This document shows, in pieces, positions 22,571 to 26,009 of a stretch of 26,009 nt of DNA (positions are counted from its first letter, which is position 1; each line of letters opens with the position of its first letter). The DNA lies in NCBI GenBank assembly GCA_027328825.1, contig DAHWTK010000011.1:1-26009 (forward strand). Direction: 5' to 3'. The notes below the pieces were generated by a model. It worked only from the letters and a program-made list of their open reading frames with translations, was not told the DNA's origin and searched no databases. This stretch comes from Nitrospirota bacterium. Its GTDB lineage: Bacteria > Nitrospirota > JACRHJ01. A program made the translations under genes and the position numbers.

Positions 22571-23872
22571 ATGAAGCTTCTTATGATACAGCCGACGACC
22601 GTCTTTAAAGACGGTACCCCTTACAAGACTCCTAAGCGTTGGATTATGGGTCTTGCATTGCCTTACATGGCAGGCCTTACGCCAAAGTGGGTGGACATCG
22701 AGCTCCTGGACGACAGGCTCTCCGAGATAAACTACGATGGAGGATACGACTTAGTCGCCCTCTCCGTGGCCATTGCCAGTTCGTCGCGCGCGTATCATAT
22801 CGCTGACAGGTTCCGGAAAAAGGGCGTGCCGGTCGTGATGGGCGGCTTTCATGCCACACTCCTGCCGGAGGAATGTCTGGAACATTGCGACGCCGTCGTC
22901 GAAGGCGAGGCCGAATACGTCTGGGAGCAGCTTCTTACGGATTTCAAAGACGGCAAGATGAAGCGGCGTTACAAGGCGGACAGTTTCCACGACTTAAAGA
23001 ACCTCCCGCTCCCGCGCTGGGACCTGCTCGACCTGAAGAAATACTTCGTGCCGTTCCTGCCGCTCCAGACGACGCGCGGCTGTCCGTTCAAGTGCAGCTT
23101 CTGCGAAGTGCCCGTGTTCTACGGCGGGACATACCGGCACCGGCCCGTCCCGGAGGTAATAGAGGATATAAAACGGATACCGACCAGGAAGATACAGGTG
23201 GTGGACGATAACATCACGGGCAACCGCGAATATGCCCGCGAGCTTTTCAATGCGATGGCTCCGCTTGGCGTCAAGTGGAGCTGCCTGTGGACGATCAATA
23301 CCTCAAGGGATGCGGAACTCCTCGACCTCGCCATCAAGGCCGGCGTCTACCACGTGAATATCGGCATAGAATCCGTTTCGCAGAAAAGCCTGGGTTCCAT
23401 CAACAAAAAGCAGAATACCGTGAAGGAGTATTCGGAGATGCTCCGGGCGCTTGAGAAGAGGGGAATCTTCTACTCTCTTAATTTCCTGTTCGGCCTCGAC
23501 GAGGACACGCCGGAAATATTCGCCGAGACGATGGACTTCCTGAGGCAGGTAAAGGCGCCGATGGCGTTTTTCAATACCGTCACCCCGCGCACCGGGACGG
23601 CCATGAGAAAAAAGCTCGAAGAAGAAGGGCGCGTCATAAATCCGATGGCGGACAGATACCTTGGGATGGAATGCCTGTTCACGCCCCGGAACATGACCCC
23701 TAAGCAGGTCGAGGACGGCGTGTGGAACTGTTTCGAGGAGTTTTATTCTCTTCCGGGGATTTTCAAAAGGTTTTTGGCGCCGCCGAATTCGTACATGTGG
23801 CAGGGGCTTCCGAGTAACCTGATTTTCTGGTGGGCCGTAAGGCATAAGAAAGACCCGGTGGATTACTATTAG
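22571..23872 (+). CDS. B12-binding-domain radical SAM enzyme, hopanoid-cluster associated
   Basis: A 433-residue cytosolic enzyme. The N-terminal half (about 1-140) looks like a cobalamin-binding Rossmann domain (VVMGGFHATLLPEE, AVVEGEAEYVW), as in class B radical SAM methylases and BchE-like cyclases. The radical SAM core starts with TTRGCPFKCSFCEV, cysteines at 171, 175 and 178, which bind a [4Fe-4S] cluster and S-adenosylmethionine; NIGIESVSQ follows further on. The enzyme overlaps the mla operon (6 bases after mlaC) and precedes hpnH by 15 bases. Family candidates are hopanoid methylases (HpnP or HpnR types) or a HpnJ-type ring enzyme; the subfamily cannot be settled by eye. The ribosome site is weak, as expected of a translationally coupled gene. 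Confidence 0.85.
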   Translation: MKLLMIQPTTVFKDGTPYKTPKRWIMGLALPYMAGLTPKWVDIELLDDRLSEINYDGGYDLVALSVAIASSSRAYHIADRFRKKGVPVVMGGFHATLLPEECLEHCDAVVEGEAEYVWEQLLTDFKDGKMKRRYKADSFHDLKNLPLPRWDLLDLKKYFVPFLPLQTTRGCPFKCSFCEVPVFYGGTYRHRPVPEVIEDIKRIPTRKIQVVDDNITGNREYARELFNAMAPLGVKWSCLWTINTSRDAELLDLAIKAGVYHVNIGIESVSQKSLGSINKKQNTVKEYSEMLRALEKRGIFYSLNFLFGLDEDTPEIFAETMDFLRQVKAPMAFFNTVTPRTGTAMRKKLEEEGRVINPMADRYLGMECLFTPRNMTPKQVEDGVWNCFEEFYSLPGIFKRFLAPPNSYMWQGLPSNLIFWWAVRHKKDPVDYY

Positions 23873-23887
23873 TTCGGAGGTTTTAAT

Positions 23888-24886
23888 TTGCGTCACCCAG
23901 TGCAATTGAACGTCTCTATGACGAAGTATATCGTCAAGAACAAGATAAAAGGTGTCAAAAAATTTCCGCTCGTCCTGATGCTTGAGCCGCTTCATCTGTG
24001 CAATCTCTCCTGCATCGGTTGCGGCAGGATACGGGAATACAGGGATACGCTCCAGGATATGATGACGCCCGAGGAGTGCATAAACGCGGCGAAGGAGTGC
24101 GGCGCGCCAGTCATATCCATCTGCGGAGGAGAGCCGCTCATGTATCCGCAGGTAGGAGAGCTTGTATCGGAACTTATAGCCATGAAAAGGCATATACAGT
24201 TCTGCACAAATGCCCTCAAGCTGTCCAGCTCGCTCGATAAATTTACTCCGTCTCCTTACCTGACGTTTACAATCTCGATCGACGGACTCGAGAAGACGCA
24301 GGAATTTACAAGAGGCCGCAAGGGCATATTCGACATCCAGACCAGCGCCATATCCGAGGCAAAGGCCAGAGGGCACAGGCTGATTGTAAACACCACACTC
24401 TATAAGGAAACGGACATAAAGGAAATCGAAGAGCTTTTTAAAAAGCTTACCGCGATTGGAGTGGACGGTTTCCTCGTAACGCCCGGCTTTTCCTACGAGA
24501 TGGTTGAAAACGATATTTTCCTGGAACGGGAGGAAAGCCACAGGAAGTTCAGGGAAGTATTCAAGATGTCCGAAAAATACCGTTTCGTGAACACGCCGCT
24601 CTATATGCGGTTCCTGGCCGGTGAAAGGGATCTGAAATGCACCCCCTGGGGCAGCGTTACCGTAAACCCGCAAGGCTGGAAAGGCCCATGCTATCTCATT
24701 ACCGACCGGCACTATAAAACCTTCCGTGAACTCATCGACAGCACAGACTGGGACAGGTTCGTCGAGCGCAAAGACCCTCGGTGCAAGAACTGCATGATGC
24801 ACTGCGGAGTGGAGCCGACGGCGGTCGAGGAGGTCGGGAAGAATTTCAGGGATATCGTGGAGCTTATCAGATGGAATTTTAGTTGA
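23888..24886 (+). CDS. hpnH: Adenosyl-hopene transferase HpnH
   Basis: Radical SAM enzyme that attaches the 5'-deoxyadenosyl group to diploptene, the first step from the C30 hopene to C35 extended bacteriohopanepolyols. The 332-residue product carries the cluster motif CNLSCIGC (Cys38, 42, 45) after LMLEPLHL, then ISICGGEPLMYPQV, ISIDGLEKTQEFT, and the C-terminal cysteine segment KCTPWGS and CKNCMMHCGVEPTAV, all characteristic of HpnH. Start TTG 23888 has GGAGG 7 bases upstream and yields the N-terminus MRHPVQLNVSMTKYIV. It follows the B12 radical SAM gene by 15 bases and precedes squalene-hopene cyclase, which has its own promoter. Confidence 0.95.
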   Translation: MRHPVQLNVSMTKYIVKNKIKGVKKFPLVLMLEPLHLCNLSCIGCGRIREYRDTLQDMMTPEECINAAKECGAPVISICGGEPLMYPQVGELVSELIAMKRHIQFCTNALKLSSSLDKFTPSPYLTFTISIDGLEKTQEFTRGRKGIFDIQTSAISEAKARGHRLIVNTTLYKETDIKEIEELFKKLTAIGVDGFLVTPGFSYEMVENDIFLEREESHRKFREVFKMSEKYRFVNTPLYMRFLAGERDLKCTPWGSVTVNPQGWKGPCYLITDRHYKTFRELIDSTDWDRFVERKDPRCKNCMMHCGVEPTAVEEVGKNFRDIVELIRWNFS

Positions 24887-24926
24887 CCAATGAAATATTA
24901 AGATTTTTTTATTTTTGTATCTTTGC

Positions 24927-24954
24927 TTGACATAAGCTTTTGAAGAAGTATAAT
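24927..24954 (+). promoter_or_regulatory. Perfect-consensus promoter of squalene-hopene cyclase
   Basis: TTGACA (24927-24932) and TATAAT (24949-24954), both full sigma-70 consensus, are 16 bases apart. Transcription would start near 24961, giving a leader of about 64 bases with a small GTCC/GGAC hairpin (24961-24976) before the GAGGGGAGGGG ribosome site. The cyclase can thus be expressed separately from the upstream operon. Confidence 0.85.
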
Positions 24955-25024
24955 TGGGAAGTCCAGCTTTACGGACCGATTCAACTGCTTATAAAATTTG
25001 AATAATTATCGCGAGGGGAGGGGC

Positions 25025-26009
25025 ATGGACGATTTCGGTCGCGCAAGGCGACAGTATGACGCCGGCGGGAAGCAGGGCCGGTCTGCCGAAGGCTGGTTAA
25101 CCGGAAACCTGCCGGAAGAAGGCCGAGCCGCCAGCTTGTCCGATAACCGGTCTGCCGGACTCGGGAACGCGGTAGACAAGGCCATGAGATACCTGCTGGG
25201 CGTGCAGGACCCCGTGGAGGGGTTCTGGGTGGACCAGCTTGAGGCGGACGCCACCATACCCGCCGAATACCTCATGTTCCGCCGCTTCCTTGGCCGTGTG
25301 GACGAGGCAAAGGAAGAGCGGCTCGTAGAATACCTGAAGTCCATCCAGATGGAAGACGGCGGCTGGTATATCTACCGCGGCGGCCCTTCCGACCTCTCCG
25401 CCACCATAAAAACATACTTCGCCCTCAAGCTCGCGGGCGTATCCGCCGAAGAGCCTTTCATGGCGCGCGCCAGGGAGAACGTCCTGAAAAACGGCGGGCT
25501 TATCCGGGCGAATGTTTTCACCAAAATAACGCTTGCCATGTTCGGCCAGTATCCGTGGGACGGCGTGCCGTGCATGCCTGTCGAGATAATGCTCCTGCCG
25601 TCATGGTTCTATTTCAATATATACGAAATATCCTACTGGTCCAGGACGGTGCTTGTCCCGCTGCTTATAATCTTCGACAAGAAACCTGTCATGGATCTTC
25701 CGCCGGAGATGGGGCTTTCGGAGCTTTTTGCCGACAAGGACGACCGGGAGAACTGCCGGAAGCGCGACCCGAGGTTCAGGAAAGAGAAGAAATTCCTGAC
25801 CTGGAAAAACGCGTTCATCACCCTTGACGGCTTCCTCAGGTTTTACGAGAAACACGCAAACAAGGCCCTCAGGACAATAGGCCTTACCGAGGCATACAAA
25901 TGGATGGTCGAGCGCATGAAGGGAGAGGGCGGCCTCGGCGGGATATACCCGGCCATGGCAAATTCCGTCGTGGCGCTTAAACTCATGGGCCATCCGGACG
26001 GAGACCCTC
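25025..26009 (+). CDS. shc: Squalene-hopene cyclase, 5' part (runs past the window)
   Basis: Membrane-associated enzyme that cyclises squalene to hopene, the committed step of hopanoid synthesis. 328 residues are present before the window ends; the family is about 630-700 long. Seen: GVQDPVEGFWVDQLEADATI, AEYLMFRRF, the QW repeat QMEDGGWYIYRGG, LSATIKTYFALKLAG, then MPVEIMLLPSWFYFN and EISYWSRTVLVPLLII, and a second repeat GGLGGIYPAMANS. The catalytic DxDD motif normally falls near residues 370-380, thus lies beyond this sequence and cannot be checked. The first about 48 residues (RSAEGWLTGNLPEEGRAAS region) are not conserved in the family. ATG 25025 is preceded by the GAGGGGAGGGG site; the frame is open to the last base. 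Confidence 0.93.
   Translation, partial: MDDFGRARRQYDAGGKQGRSAEGWLTGNLPEEGRAASLSDNRSAGLGNAVDKAMRYLLGVQDPVEGFWVDQLEADATIPAEYLMFRRFLGRVDEAKEERLVEYLKSIQMEDGGWYIYRGGPSDLSATIKTYFALKLAGVSAEEPFMARARENVLKNGGLIRANVFTKITLAMFGQYPWDGVPCMPVEIMLLPSWFYFNIYEISYWSRTVLVPLLIIFDKKPVMDLPPEMGLSELFADKDDRENCRKRDPRFRKEKKFLTWKNAFITLDGFLRFYEKHANKALRTIGLTEAYKWMVERMKGEGGLGGIYPAMANSVVALKLMGHPDGDP

Noticed and set aside
23303..24802. 499-residue minus-strand open frame
   Set aside because: It lies antisense to the radical SAM gene and hpnH, has no family resemblance or ribosome site, and reflects codon bias of the GC-rich coding strand.
24887..24920. Possible terminator after hpnH
   Set aside because: The sequence is T-rich but no stable stem precedes the T-run.

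Overview
The window looks like a chromosomal segment of a Gram-negative, probably anaerobic or facultatively anaerobic bacterium. It encodes inner-membrane LPS-export permeases (LptF/LptG), an Mla-type outer-membrane lipid transport set and hopanoid biosynthesis enzymes, next to a molybdenum/tungsten formate dehydrogenase cluster. Base composition is moderately GC-rich by eye and alternative starts (GTG, TTG) are common. A Desulfobacterota- or Nitrospirota-like lineage would fit this combination, but that is inference; no rRNA or marker phylogeny is available here.

Layout. 1-229: probable tail and terminator of an upstream gene, then an AT-rich leader with a dyad. 230-3363: nitrogen assimilation block amtB-glnB-glnA, ended by a bidirectional terminator. 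3404-3514 (minus): a 36-residue cysteine-rich protein with its own promoter, convergent with glnA. 3768-4079: consensus-like promoter and a long structured leader with an intrinsic terminator, a candidate molybdenum/tungsten-cofactor riboswitch. 4080-15835: a formate dehydrogenase and metal-cofactor region: catalytic FdhA, a NuoF-FeS::GltD fusion flavoprotein, a NuoG/FdhA-like paralogue that has lost the active-site cysteine and the C-terminal cofactor domain, an FmdE-like protein, FdhD, a MoeA-like molybdopterin-binding protein, and the molybdate/tungstate transporter ModB-ModA-ModC. 15842-18111 (minus): lptF-lptG. 18269-22564: mlaE-mlaF-mlaD-tolC-like-mlaC. 22571-26009: a B12-binding radical SAM enzyme, hpnH, and (from its own perfect-consensus promoter) the first half of a squalene-hopene cyclase that runs off the window.

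How it fits together. The first block senses and assimilates ammonium. The middle block takes up molybdate or tungstate, handles and sulfurates the cofactor, and assembles an unusual formate dehydrogenase whose flavin partner is of the GltD/NfnB type rather than a complete NuoF. The last block is about envelope lipids: LPS export diverges from an Mla-type phospholipid/hopanoid transport operon that runs straight into hopanoid biosynthesis. Three different palindromic intergenic repeats (6801-6896, 19058-19132, 20337-20429) sit between genes. No tRNA, rRNA, CRISPR array, transposase or phage gene was seen.
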